A DNA stretch of 64,000 nt from NCBI RefSeq assembly GCF_000620845.1, contig NZ_KK211189.1, positions 1,131,662-1,195,661 on the forward strand, read 5' to 3'. This document shows, in pieces, positions 25,979-34,515 of this stretch; position 1 is the stretch's first letter; the number at the start of each line of letters is the position of its first letter. Source of the stretch: Exiguobacterium marinum DSM 16307 (GTDB lineage Bacteria; Bacillota; Bacilli; Exiguobacteriales; Exiguobacteriaceae). A program made the translations under genes and the position numbers. Below the pieces are notes generated by a model. The model searched no databases. It was not told the origin of the DNA and was given only the letters and a program-made list of their open reading frames with translations.

Positions 25979-27613
25979 ATGACACAGAAAAATTGGCGCA
26001 AATCAGTCGTCTATCAAATTTACCCGAAAAGCTTTTACAGTCCGGAAGGGAATGCGACCGGATCGATTAAAGGGGTGACGGCGAAGCTAGATTACTTGGC
26101 AGAGCTCGGCATCGAATACATTTGGATGACGCCTGTCTATCAGTCACCTCAACACGATAACGGCTATGACGTAAGTGATTACTATGCCGTTGACCCGTCG
26201 TACGGCACGATGGAAGACCTCGACGAACTGATCCGTGAGGCGGAGGCGCGGGGCATCGGCCTCATGATGGACATCGTCGTCAATCACTCGTCGACCGAAC
26301 ATGTTTGGTTCCAAAAATCATTGTCGGGAGACGAACGGTACCGAGACTATTATATTTGGCGCGATGAACCGACGAACTGGGAGTCGAAGTTCGGTGGGAA
26401 CGCGTGGGAATATGATGAAAAGAGCGGACAATACTATCTCCACTTGTTCGATGTGACACAAGCCGACTTAAATTGGGAGAACGAACAGATGCGCGAGGAC
26501 GTCTATGAAATGATGCGTTTTTGGCGCGGAAAAGGAATCAAAGGATTCCGTCTCGACGTCATCAACCTGATTTCAAAAGAGCAGGACTTCCCGGAAGACG
26601 AGTCGGATGGGCGGAAGTTCTATACGGACGGTCCACGCATCCATGAATATTTGAAAGAGATGAACCGTGAAGTGTTTGACGGTCATGACGTCATCACGGT
26701 CGGGGAGATGTCGTCGACGACGCTCGATCACTGCGTACGGTATTCAAACCCGGACGAGAACGAGCTCAGTATGACGTTCAGCTTCCACCACTTGAAAGTC
26801 GATTATCCGAACGGTGAGAAGTTCGTCGCCTCCCCGTTTGACTTCATTCAGTTGAAAGACATCATGTCGACGTGGCAACGCGGGATGCACGGAAAAGGGT
26901 GGAACGCCATCTTCTGGTGTAACCACGACCAGCCACGCGTCGTCAGCCGTTTCGGGAACGACACGAATCACCGTATCGAGAGTGCCAAAATGCTCGCTAC
27001 GGTACTTCACGGACTCCAAGGGACGCCATACATCTATCAAGGAGAAGAAATCGGGATGACGAATCCTGGCTTTGACTCGCTTGACGAGTATCGAGACATC
27101 GAGACGCTCAATAACTATAAATTGAAGCGTGAGGAAGGCGTGTCACATGAAGACATGATGGCAGCCATCAAACAGAAGTCACGCGACAACTCGCGGACGC
27201 CGATGCAGTGGGATGCGACGACGCATGCCGGCTTCACGAATGGTACCCCGTGGATCAACGTGGCGCCGAACTATAAAGACGTGAACGTCGAAGCGGCATT
27301 ACATGATAAAAACTCGGTATTCTACCACTACAAGAATTTGATTGCGTTACGAAAAGAACTTGACGTCTTGACGGACGGGGACTACACGCTCCTCACCCCT
27401 GATTCGCTAGACGTTTGGGCATATACACGGAAGACCGACCGCGAGGAGCTCCTCGTTGTCGCAAACTTCTATGGAACCGAAACGACGTACACGATTCCGG
27501 AAGGGTTCGAGCGGGTGAACGTCGTCAGTCACAACTACGACGTGCCTGAGCTCGACGGGACGACATTGTCCCTCCGCCCGTACGAGGCGATCATGTTCTA
27601 CAAACAGAAATAA
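25979..27613 (+). CDS. treA: Trehalose-6-phosphate hydrolase (GH13)
   Basis: A 544-residue alpha-amylase-superfamily enzyme. The barrel motifs are visible: MDIVVNHSS, FRLDVINL with nucleophile Asp193, GEMSS with acid/base Glu243, and CNHDQPR with Asp317. It splits trehalose 6-phosphate into glucose and glucose 6-phosphate in the cytoplasm. It lies 81 bp after treP with a possible hairpin between, and shares the TreR/CcpA-controlled promoter. ATG 25979 is chosen because an ATG three codons earlier overlaps the ribosome site. Confidence 0.94.
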   Translation: MTQKNWRKSVVYQIYPKSFYSPEGNATGSIKGVTAKLDYLAELGIEYIWMTPVYQSPQHDNGYDVSDYYAVDPSYGTMEDLDELIREAEARGIGLMMDIVVNHSSTEHVWFQKSLSGDERYRDYYIWRDEPTNWESKFGGNAWEYDEKSGQYYLHLFDVTQADLNWENEQMREDVYEMMRFWRGKGIKGFRLDVINLISKEQDFPEDESDGRKFYTDGPRIHEYLKEMNREVFDGHDVITVGEMSSTTLDHCVRYSNPDENELSMTFSFHHLKVDYPNGEKFVASPFDFIQLKDIMSTWQRGMHGKGWNAIFWCNHDQPRVVSRFGNDTNHRIESAKMLATVLHGLQGTPYIYQGEEIGMTNPGFDSLDEYRDIETLNNYKLKREEGVSHEDMMAAIKQKSRDNSRTPMQWDATTHAGFTNGTPWINVAPNYKDVNVEAALHDKNSVFYHYKNLIALRKELDVLTDGDYTLLTPDSLDVWAYTRKTDREELLVVANFYGTETTYTIPEGFERVNVVSHNYDVPELDGTTLSLRPYEAIMFYKQK

Positions 27614-27616
27614 CAG

Positions 27617-27651
27617 ATAGGACCTGACTTTTTTGTCGGGTCCTATTTGTG
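27617..27651 (+). terminator. Terminator of the trehalose operon
   Basis: A 12-bp stem with one G-U (27617-27628 with 27635-27646), T-rich loop and T-rich tail. Confidence 0.8.
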
Positions 27652-27734
27652 TGAAGGAGATAAGTTGTGCTATATAAGTCGAGTCGCATTCACGTATCCA
27701 TTTTGGTAACGTGAGGTCAAAAAGGAGTTCGATT

Positions 27735-28892
27735 ATGGGAGAAATCATTATCGCTCCGACAGGAAAACGGGCCATCCGCTTTGGCATTTGCCAACGCTGT
27801 CTCAGCACGAACGTCCGGACGTTCACCTGTCATCACGGATCGTGTGCCTATTGTCGAAATTGTCTTTATCTCGGGCGTGTCTGTCGTTGTGATTATCTAG
27901 AAGAACGAGACATCGCGACCTTGGCTGAAACGACCGAATTGACGATGCCGTTCGAGCTCGCCCCTGCCCAAACGCGTGTCGCTAGTCAACTGCTCACGTG
28001 GTGGGATGAACGAAAGACGGGACTCGTGCATGCGGTATGCGGGGCCGGGAAGACGGAGATGACGTTCCCGGTGATCGAACGGGTCGTCAATGAAGGGAAG
28101 CGGGTATTGATCGTGTCACCTCGGCGGGACGTTGCCATTGAATGGGTAGAACGATTAGAACATGCGTTCACTGTCCCCGTCACGAGAAGATACGGGGGCG
28201 GGGAGAAAGCATCCATCGGAATGATCACCGTGGTGACCGCGCCGTTACTCATGAATCTACGTCACGTATTCGACTATGTGCTCGTCGATGAATCCGATGC
28301 CTTCCCGTTTGCCTTTGACGTGGCCTTGTGGAATACGATACGACGGGCCGGGAGAGGTGTCTTCTTGTTCATTACGGCGACCCCGACCATGTGGCAAAAG
28401 ACATTTCCGACGATTCATCTCTCTCGGCGTTATCACGGGTTTGATTTGCCTGTCCCGACTCTCGTCAAGCAATCGGATGAACGCATTCTAGACTTTTGTC
28501 AGCGACATATATCCAAACCGCGTCTCTTGTTCGTCCCGACGAAGCCGGACCTCGAACGCTATGAAGCGCAGTTACGAGAAACGGGAGTGACATGCCGCAC
28601 CGTATCCGCTGACACGGAGGAACGGCTCGAGACGCTCGATTGGCTTCAAGAGACGAAAGGTGTGGTCCTCGCGACCTCAATTTGGGAGCGGGGGATGACG
28701 GTGCGGGACGTGCAGGTCGCGGTGATTGAGAGCGAGCATCGGCTCTTTACGACACGCGGACTCATTCAAATGGCAGGACGGGCGGGGCGAAAACCGGACG
28801 CACCGACAGGAGAGGTCTGTTTCTTTTACGAGGAGCGCACGTTCCGTCAAGATCAAGCCATCCGGGCAATTAAGGAGGCGAATCGGCGATGA
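27735..28892 (+). CDS. comFA: DNA uptake ATPase ComFA
   Basis: A 385-residue superfamily-2 helicase-like ATPase. An N-terminal cysteine-rich zinc region has CQRCLS and CAYCRNC. It is followed by Walker A CGAGKTEM, motif II VDESDAF, motif III TATPT and motif VI QMAGRAGRK. ComFA drives single-stranded DNA through the competence channel at the cytoplasmic face. ATG 27735 follows AAAGGAG. Its stop overlaps the comFC start by 4 bp. comFB, which lies between the two in B. subtilis, is missing. Confidence 0.95.
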   Translation: MGEIIIAPTGKRAIRFGICQRCLSTNVRTFTCHHGSCAYCRNCLYLGRVCRCDYLEERDIATLAETTELTMPFELAPAQTRVASQLLTWWDERKTGLVHAVCGAGKTEMTFPVIERVVNEGKRVLIVSPRRDVAIEWVERLEHAFTVPVTRRYGGGEKASIGMITVVTAPLLMNLRHVFDYVLVDESDAFPFAFDVALWNTIRRAGRGVFLFITATPTMWQKTFPTIHLSRRYHGFDLPVPTLVKQSDERILDFCQRHISKPRLLFVPTKPDLERYEAQLRETGVTCRTVSADTEERLETLDWLQETKGVVLATSIWERGMTVRDVQVAVIESEHRLFTTRGLIQMAGRAGRKPDAPTGEVCFFYEERTFRQDQAIRAIKEANRR

Positions 28893-29557
28893 AGTGTCTT
28901 CTTTGTCACGAGCCGATGAAGGTCCCGTGGACGCCAGCTACACTTTGGCGGAAGGACTGGGTGTGCCCAGCTTGTGAGACGAAACTCACGCCGCTCGGGA
29001 CAGGTTGCCCACGTTGCGGTCAACCGAATGAGACCGGTGAGACGTGTGCGGACTGTATCCGTTGGCTTGCGCTCGGATTAGATTTGACCGTTCGTTGTCT
29101 GTACGCATATGATGAGGCGGGGATTGACTGGCTGCACCGTTTCAAATTCAGCGGAGATGTCGTGATTGCAGCATCGGTGGCGCCGACATTACGCTCATTA
29201 CGTACACCGGGTGTAACCTACGTTCCGATTCCGCTGAGTGAAGAGCGACTTCAGACGCGTCGCTTCAATCAGGCAGAGGTGCTGGCCCGATACATCGGTC
29301 CGACGCGACAACTTCTCGAAAAATCAGAGGTTTCAAGTCAACGTGAACTCGGGAAAGAAGGAAGACGACACCGAACGAATCCTTTCACTGTACCGACTTC
29401 AGTGAAATGTGGGAAAATTATTCTTGTAGACGACGTCTATACGACGGGGACAACGCTTCATCAGGCGGCATTTTCGTTACGTCAGGCAGGTGCGACAGAA
29501 GTTTCTGCGATTTGCTTATTTCGGGCGCTAAACAAATCGAAATCGCGTCCGATATAA
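28889..29557 (+). CDS. comFC: Competence protein ComFC (phosphoribosyltransferase-like)
   Basis: A 222-residue protein with an N-terminal double zinc-ribbon (CLLCHEPM, CPACETKL, CPRCGQP, CADC). The phosphoribosyltransferase-fold domain ends in ILVDDVYTTGTTL, the PRPP-loop signature. The segment YVPIPLSEERLQTRRFNQAE is the ComFC/GntX hallmark. It is required for transformation in relatives, working with ComFA. It is translationally coupled to comFA, and 18 bp separate it from yvyF, so it may read into the flagellar genes. Confidence 0.94.
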   Translation: MKCLLCHEPMKVPWTPATLWRKDWVCPACETKLTPLGTGCPRCGQPNETGETCADCIRWLALGLDLTVRCLYAYDEAGIDWLHRFKFSGDVVIAASVAPTLRSLRTPGVTYVPIPLSEERLQTRRFNQAEVLARYIGPTRQLLEKSEVSSQRELGKEGRRHRTNPFTVPTSVKCGKIILVDDVYTTGTTLHQAAFSLRQAGATEVSAICLFRALNKSKSRPI

Positions 29558-29575
29558 AGAGCAGAGGTGAAACCA

Positions 29576-29962
29576 ATGGATGCAGCAACTTGCCAAATGT
29601 GTGGACGCTTATTTATGAAACAGAGCCGTTCACCGTACTGTCCATCATGTAGTGAGGTTGACTTCCAAAACTTTTTGAAAGTCCGCGACTTCATTCGTGA
29701 GCCAGCCAACAAACAGACGACCATCGGAGCCCTCGTCGAAGCGACAGGTGTATCTGAACTTGATATCACGCGATATATCCATGAAGGACGCTTGATTATC
29801 AAGGACAATCCGGCGCTTGCGATCCGCTGCGTTCGTTGTGGTCAACCGACGAACGAAGGGAAAGTTTGTTCGAACTGCCAGAGAGATATGCAGAAGGAAC
29901 TGTCCAGTCTACAGGATAGCTTGACGAAACAATCAAGTATCCGCACTTATCGTTTGGATTAA
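29576..29962 (+). CDS. yvyF: Flagellar operon zinc-finger protein (YvyF / TIGR03826)
   Basis: A 128-residue protein with CQMCGRLF and CPSC near the N-terminus, a MerR-like helix-turn-helix segment (TIGALVEATGVSELDITRYI), and a second zinc pair CVRCG and CSNC. The family sits upstream of flgM in many Bacilli and is thought to be regulatory. ATG 29576 has better spacing to AGAGGTGA than GTG 29567. It is followed by flgM 23 bp later. Confidence 0.9.
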   Translation: MDAATCQMCGRLFMKQSRSPYCPSCSEVDFQNFLKVRDFIREPANKQTTIGALVEATGVSELDITRYIHEGRLIIKDNPALAIRCVRCGQPTNEGKVCSNCQRDMQKELSSLQDSLTKQSSIRTYRLD

Positions 29963-29985
29963 CATCATGAAGAGGGGGAAGACGC

Positions 29986-30237
29986 ATGCGCATCGATTCA
30001 GCCAAGTGGGTACATTTACCAAACACTTATGAAAAGAAAACGCAAGTCGAGCCGAAGCCCGCGCCATCTAGCCAAACGGACCAATTGTCAATTTCGGCGG
30101 AAGCCCGCGCCCGGTTTGAAGAACCGGTGAAACATCCGGACCGTCTCGCTAAAATCGATGCTTTGAAAGCAGAGATTGATGCGGGCACGTATTCACGGGA
30201 CGCGCGCGACATCGCTAAACGCTTTCTACAAGGATGA
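29986..30237 (+). CDS. flgM: Anti-sigma-D factor FlgM
   Basis: An 83-residue protein with a disordered N-terminus and the SigD-binding C-terminal helices (RLAKIDALKAEIDAGTYS, then DIAKRFL). It holds SigD inactive until the hook is finished. SigD-type promoters before hag and flaG in this window are its indirect targets. A strong hairpin terminator follows before flgN, an unusual break in this operon. Confidence 0.9.
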   Translation: MRIDSAKWVHLPNTYEKKTQVEPKPAPSSQTDQLSISAEARARFEEPVKHPDRLAKIDALKAEIDAGTYSRDARDIAKRFLQG

Positions 30238-30287
30238 ATGGAAGCGAGGTCCGTTTGAGGCCTTCGCACTAAATAACACGGCACGGA

Positions 30288-30334
30288 AGCTGACTAAATA
30301 AGGGGCACCCCTTTCTTTAGTCGGCTCTTTTTTT
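30288..30334 (+). terminator. Terminator between flgM and flgN
   Basis: Long interrupted stem: AGCTGACTAAA pairs with TTTAGTCGGCT and AGGGG pairs with CCCCTT across a CA loop (30288-30326), then seven or eight T residues. The flgN ribosome site follows immediately. Confidence 0.72.
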
Positions 30335-30351
30335 GAAAAAAGGAGAGACTC

Positions 30352-30708
30352 ATGCTCACATTACATAAACGTTTACTCGAATTGGCCTACGCAAAAGAAC
30401 AGCTTCTCATTGAGAACGACATGGCGGCATTTAGCACGCTCGTCAAAGAAGAAGCGAAACTCGTCCGACAAATTTCACAAAAAGAAGCGGAACGACTTCA
30501 AGGGACGTATGAATTGGACGATGAAGAGATAGAGGAATTGAGACCGGTCTTGTTCGAGTTGAAGCGACAGAACGAATTGAACGCGACACTGCTCGAACAA
30601 TCGCTTCGTTATATTACCTGGCATTTGGACATGATCATGCCGGAAGCAGATGATTTCACATACGGACAACAGGCGTTTGAAACACGCTCGTTCAGCCGTG
30701 ACGTTTAA
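30352..30708 (+). CDS. flgN: Flagellar chaperone FlgN
   Basis: A 118-residue helical protein with the FlgN pattern: LLELAYAKEQLLIENDMAAFSTLVKEE and a C-terminal amphipathic helix with LNATLLEQSLRYITWHLDM. It binds the C-termini of FlgK and FlgL and delivers them to the export gate; both clients follow. AAAGGAGAG precedes the ATG directly after the terminator. Confidence 0.85.
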   Translation: MLTLHKRLLELAYAKEQLLIENDMAAFSTLVKEEAKLVRQISQKEAERLQGTYELDDEEIEELRPVLFELKRQNELNATLLEQSLRYITWHLDMIMPEADDFTYGQQAFETRSFSRDV

Positions 30709-30720
30709 GGAGGAAGTGGA

Positions 30721-32211
30721 ATGGGTTCAACATTTATGGGATTAGAGACGGCGCGCCGCAGTCTCTCGACACACCAATGGGCGCTTCAGGCGACCGGGAA
30801 TAACGTGGCGAACGCCTCAAACCCTGGCTATTCACGACAACGGCTCACACTCGGGATGACCGAGCAGCTCTCGGTCAATTTCGGGGGGACGAAAGCCGGA
30901 CAATTCGGGACCGGGGTACGCGGGGAGACACTCGCCCGGATTCGCGATCTCATGATTGACCAACAGTATCGTGACGAGTCGGTGAAGAACGCATTCTATG
31001 CGACGAAAGAAGCGGCATTCGGCCGGATGGAAGACATCATCAACGAACCTTCAGAGAACGGACTCGCCAAGTCACTTGACATGTTTTGGGCGTCACTCCA
31101 AGATTTATCGGTCAACCCGGACGATACGGGTGCGCGAAGCGTGGTTCGGCAACGAGCATTGACGTTGGCACAGACATTTAACTATATGTCGTCTTCATTA
31201 TCAAAAGTACAGGATGACTTAAAGACGGAAGCGGGCGTCGTCACGAAAAAAATCAACGACTTGTTGACAAAAATCGGTGACGTCAACCGTCAAATCGGAG
31301 ACGCGGAGCCACTTGGTGTCTTACCGAACGAATTATATGACGAACGTGACCGCTATATGGATGAGTTGTCCCAATATATCGAGTTCGAGCGCGTACCCGT
31401 TGATTATTTGAACGGAGAGACACGCGGTAACTCGCAACGTGTTGCTGAAGGGCGAGTTGATATTCGCGTTAATATTGGTGGCACTGAAGTGAAACTTGTC
31501 GACGGTTTAACAAGTGGGGTCGGTAAGATTGAAGATATGACGCTAACGAATGCCGCTGGGGGAACATCTACGCTTACATTTAATGACTTGCCGAACGGGA
31601 AGTGGAAAGCACTTGTCGATATGTATGGTACGTCTACAGGCACAGAAGCCCATGATGGCTCCTTCACGAAAATGCTCGCAGATCTGGATGAAATGGCGAA
31701 TGTTTTCGCTTCAGCATTTAATACGGCTCATGGCACAAATAAAGATGCAGATGGGGTTGCAGGTCGAACTGACTTTTTCGTAGGGATGACGAGCGCTTCG
31801 ACGATTACTGTAAACGATGATTTCATGAAGAACTTAGATTTGATTGCCGCATCAAAAGATGGAAACATCGGGGACGGAAGTGGTGCTCTCGAACTTGCCC
31901 AATTGAAAGAAAGCGCGCTCAGCTTTTCTGGTTCGGTTACGACCTCAACCTCGATCGGCAAGTACTATCAAAACGTCATCGGGAACATGGCTGTCGAGGC
32001 GAGCCAGAACGGAAACCTCGCCAAGAGTACATTCGCCCTATTGAGCAGTTCAGACCAGCGTCGCCAGTCGGTGAGCGCGGTCTCGCTCGACGAAGAGATG
32101 ACGATGATGATCCAGTATCAGCACGCTTATAATGCGGCGGCACGTAACATCACGGCCGTCGATGAAATGTTAGACAAAATCATTAACGGCATGGGTGTCG
32201 TAGGGAGGTAA
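30721..32211 (+). CDS. flgK: Flagellar hook-associated protein 1 FlgK
   Basis: A 496-residue hook-filament junction protein. The N-terminal rod signature (LETARRSLSTHQWALQATGN, NVANASNPGYSRQR) and C-terminal helix (NLDEEM-like VSLDEEMTMMIQYQHAYNAA) are conserved. The central region, about residues 240-400, uses more A and T than the flanks, as expected for the variable surface domain. It forms the first junction ring and is a FlgN client. The operon is flgN-flgK-flgL. Confidence 0.94.
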   Translation: MGSTFMGLETARRSLSTHQWALQATGNNVANASNPGYSRQRLTLGMTEQLSVNFGGTKAGQFGTGVRGETLARIRDLMIDQQYRDESVKNAFYATKEAAFGRMEDIINEPSENGLAKSLDMFWASLQDLSVNPDDTGARSVVRQRALTLAQTFNYMSSSLSKVQDDLKTEAGVVTKKINDLLTKIGDVNRQIGDAEPLGVLPNELYDERDRYMDELSQYIEFERVPVDYLNGETRGNSQRVAEGRVDIRVNIGGTEVKLVDGLTSGVGKIEDMTLTNAAGGTSTLTFNDLPNGKWKALVDMYGTSTGTEAHDGSFTKMLADLDEMANVFASAFNTAHGTNKDADGVAGRTDFFVGMTSASTITVNDDFMKNLDLIAASKDGNIGDGSGALELAQLKESALSFSGSVTTSTSIGKYYQNVIGNMAVEASQNGNLAKSTFALLSSSDQRRQSVSAVSLDEEMTMMIQYQHAYNAAARNITAVDEMLDKIINGMGVVGR

Positions 32212-32217
32212 TGACTG

Positions 32218-33159
32218 ATGCGTGTCACACAGACGATGCTCACACAGACGAACTTGAAGCATTTATCAAGTAGCTATAACACACTCGCTCGCGTCCAGGA
32301 ACAACTTATCAGCGGGAAACGGATTCAAAAAGCATCAGAGGACCCGGTCGTCGCGATGCAAGGGATCCGGTACCGGACGGAGGTGCGTGAAGTCGATCAA
32401 TTCCGTCGTAACGTCAGCGAGGCGACAAGTTGGATGGACTTGACGGACTCGACGCTAAACGAAGTGACGGAAGCCGTCAAGCGAATTCGCGAATTGACGA
32501 CGCAAGCGGCGAACGATACGTATGAATCTTCACAACGCGCCATCATCAAGAGTGAGGTCGACCAATTGATTGAACATATCGGCTCCCTCGCAAATTCGAA
32601 AGCGGGCGAGAAGTATATTTATAACGGAACGAAAACAGACCAACCGTTGATCGATATCGATAATCTTAAAGCGTACCTTGCTGATTCGAGTGCTACAGCA
32701 GACGTGAATACGATTTATACGGACGTTGCGGGAGCCCCGACAACGACTGGGAAAATCGAGTTCGAGGTGTCAAAAGGTATCAAAGTGCAAGTGAACATGC
32801 AACCGGAGACAATCTTTGGGAAAGAACTTTTCGAAGGTCTTCACAAATTGACGACGATGTTGAATGATCCAGCGACAGGCGGCGCCGACCTATCGGCTGA
32901 ACTCGACACGCTCGACACACTCGGTCAGAGCTTAATCACAGAACGCGCCGAACTCGGTGCCCGGGCGAACCGTTTGGAACTTGTAGATAATCGCTTGCAG
33001 GATCATGAAATCATTGCAAAAACGATCATGTCTGACAACGAAGATATCGATGTGGAGAAAGTCATCATGGAACTGAAGTCACATGAGACGGTCCACCGTG
33101 CAGCACTCTCTGCAGGTGCCCGCATCATCCAACCGACGCTCCTAGACTTTCTCCGGTAA
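32218..33159 (+). CDS. flgL: Flagellar hook-associated protein 3 FlgL
   Basis: A 313-residue flagellin-like junction protein. The N-terminus MRVTQTMLTQTNLKHLSSSY and ISGKRIQKASEDPVVAM are diagnostic. A coiled-coil C-terminus carries LGARANRLELVDNRLQDHE. It sits between FlgK and the filament. It is separated from flgK by 6 bp and from yviE by 6 bp. Confidence 0.93.
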   Translation: MRVTQTMLTQTNLKHLSSSYNTLARVQEQLISGKRIQKASEDPVVAMQGIRYRTEVREVDQFRRNVSEATSWMDLTDSTLNEVTEAVKRIRELTTQAANDTYESSQRAIIKSEVDQLIEHIGSLANSKAGEKYIYNGTKTDQPLIDIDNLKAYLADSSATADVNTIYTDVAGAPTTTGKIEFEVSKGIKVQVNMQPETIFGKELFEGLHKLTTMLNDPATGGADLSAELDTLDTLGQSLITERAELGARANRLELVDNRLQDHEIIAKTIMSDNEDIDVEKVIMELKSHETVHRAALSAGARIIQPTLLDFLR

Positions 33160-33165
33160 GCGATC

Positions 33166-33741
33166 ATGAATCTCGCAAGACTTGAGATGCGGCAGACACA
33201 TGCCGCGATCCAGATGACTTCGAATCGTCCCGTACTCGAGATGCGTCAAGGGCGGGCCGATCTTTCCATCCAGCAAGGGAAAGCCGAGATGACGCAACAG
33301 ACGATACCGGGGAAGCTCGAGGTCGATTCATCGGTGGCGAGAAGCGAGAGCAACTTGAAAGGTGCGCTTGAACTCGGGAAATATCTCGGTCAGATGGGAG
33401 AGCAAGGTGCCCGTGAGGCGATGGCGAACATCGCCCGGGACGGGGACCGTCTCATGCGCATCGAGAACGGGAATCCGATCCCATCGATGGCAGCGGAGAA
33501 AGTGAACGACCCATACCCGATCGTCGAGATGGGCTATATGCCGAAATCGATTGACCGTGTCAAGTTGACGTATACGCCGGCGGATGTGAAAATCGAGTGG
33601 AATATCACGCCACCCCAAATTGATGTATCCCTTACACCGACGGATATCTCGTTTACGCCATGGACGACGGACATCTCGCTCCGTCAACAGGCGTCACTCG
33701 AAATATGGCCAATCGGTGGGATGTATGATGAAACGCGTTGA
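33166..33741 (+). CDS. yviE: DUF6470 flagellar-locus protein (YviE)
   Basis: A 191-residue protein in the position of B. subtilis yviE, between flgL and fliW. Its N-terminus repeats the pattern LEMRQ (residues about 4-8 and 24-28). The C-terminus has repeated IxxTPxDI-like strands (TYTPADVKIEW, SLTPTDISFTP). It has no signal peptide or membrane helix. Function unknown; conserved position suggests a flagellar role. Confidence 0.85.
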   Translation: MNLARLEMRQTHAAIQMTSNRPVLEMRQGRADLSIQQGKAEMTQQTIPGKLEVDSSVARSESNLKGALELGKYLGQMGEQGAREAMANIARDGDRLMRIENGNPIPSMAAEKVNDPYPIVEMGYMPKSIDRVKLTYTPADVKIEWNITPPQIDVSLTPTDISFTPWTTDISLRQQASLEIWPIGGMYDETR

Positions 33742-33756
33742 AAGTGAGGACAATCC

Positions 33757-34194
33757 ATGTTCATTGAAACAGATTACTTTGGCAAGGTTGAAATAAATGA
33801 AGCGGAGACGATCACGTTCGTCAGTGAGATTCCAGGATTCCCGGATTCGAAGACGTTCGTCTTGATTCCGTATGGTGAAGAGTTGCCGTTCTGGTCGCTT
33901 CAATCGATTGAGGAACAGGCTTGCGCGTTCGTCGTGACGAATCCGTTCTGGCATAAGTCGGACTATGCGTTCGAGTTGTCAGACGGTGCGAAAGACCAAC
34001 TTGGAATCGAAGAAGCGGAACACGTATCGGTCTACTCCGTCGTCACGCTCCGTGAGCCGTTCGAGTCGTCGACTCTCAATTTGAAGGCACCGATCGTCAT
34101 CGAGACGAAAGAACGTCGCGGGAAACAGGTCATTCTAGACGACGCCTTTCCGGCACGCTATCCGCTCGGCGGAACGAAAACGGAGGTGCGCTGA
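33757..34194 (+). CDS. fliW: Flagellar assembly factor FliW
   Basis: A 145-residue protein with [18 protein letters not shown] and [10 protein letters not shown] near the N-terminus, and the later [21 protein letters not shown], all typical of FliW. It binds CsrA and is displaced by flagellin, so flagellin translation is tied to filament assembly. The stop shares a base with the csrA start (TGATG), giving tight coupling. Confidence 0.94.
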   Translation: MFIETDYFGKVEINEAETITFVSEIPGFPDSKTFVLIPYGEELPFWSLQSIEEQACAFVVTNPFWHKSDYAFELSDGAKDQLGIEEAEHVSVYSVVTLREPFESSTLNLKAPIVIETKERRGKQVILDDAFPARYPLGGTKTEVR

Positions 34195-34421
34195 TGCTCG
34201 TATTGAAACGGAAGCAAGGTGAGGCGATCCATATCGGGGACGATGTGACGCTCACGGTGCTCGCGATCGAAGGTGACCAAGTGAAGCTCGGCATCGATGC
34301 CCCGCGTCATATCGATATTCACCGTCATGAAGTGTACATTCAAATGCAGGAAGAGAACGAGTCGGCAAGAAACAGCGCTAACTTGATGAAGCAAATGATT
34401 AACAAGCAGTCGGAAGCGTGA
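34194..34421 (+). CDS. csrA: RNA-binding translational regulator CsrA
   Basis: A 75-residue Csr[21 protein letters not shown], the central KLGIDAP and the binding segment VHRHEVY-like [14 protein letters not shown] are present. It represses hag by covering its ribosome site, where GGA motifs are seen (41187-41302), and is antagonised by FliW. It is the last gene of the flgM-side operon. The stop codon lies in the loop of the terminator hairpin. Confidence 0.95.
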   Translation: MLVLKRKQGEAIHIGDDVTLTVLAIEGDQVKLGIDAPRHIDIHRHEVYIQMQEENESARNSANLMKQMINKQSEA

Positions 34422-34436
34422 GCTTTCGACTTTTTT
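34409..34436 (+). terminator. Terminator overlapping the end of csrA
   Basis: GTCGGAAGC (34409-34417) pairs with GCTTTCGAC (34422-34430), one wobble. The four-base loop GTGA contains the csrA TGA. Six T residues follow. Confidence 0.8.
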
Positions 34437-34457
34437 GATGAAATCGATAAGTGGTGA

Positions 34458-34487
34458 ATGACATTTCTTGATGAGTTGGGATAGGAT
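34458..34487 (+). promoter_or_regulatory. Putative SigA promoter of the diguanylate cyclase gene
   Basis: ATGACA (34458-34463), 18-bp spacer, TAGGAT (34482-34487). It would start transcription near 34494, which fits the GTG start at 34516. Confidence 0.4.
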
Positions 34488-34515
34488 AGAAACGGGAAGG
34501 GAAGGAGGAGAATTG

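Noticed and set aside
28889-28892. comFB between comFA and comFC
   Set aside because: The two genes overlap by 4 bp, leaving no room; comFB is absent here.
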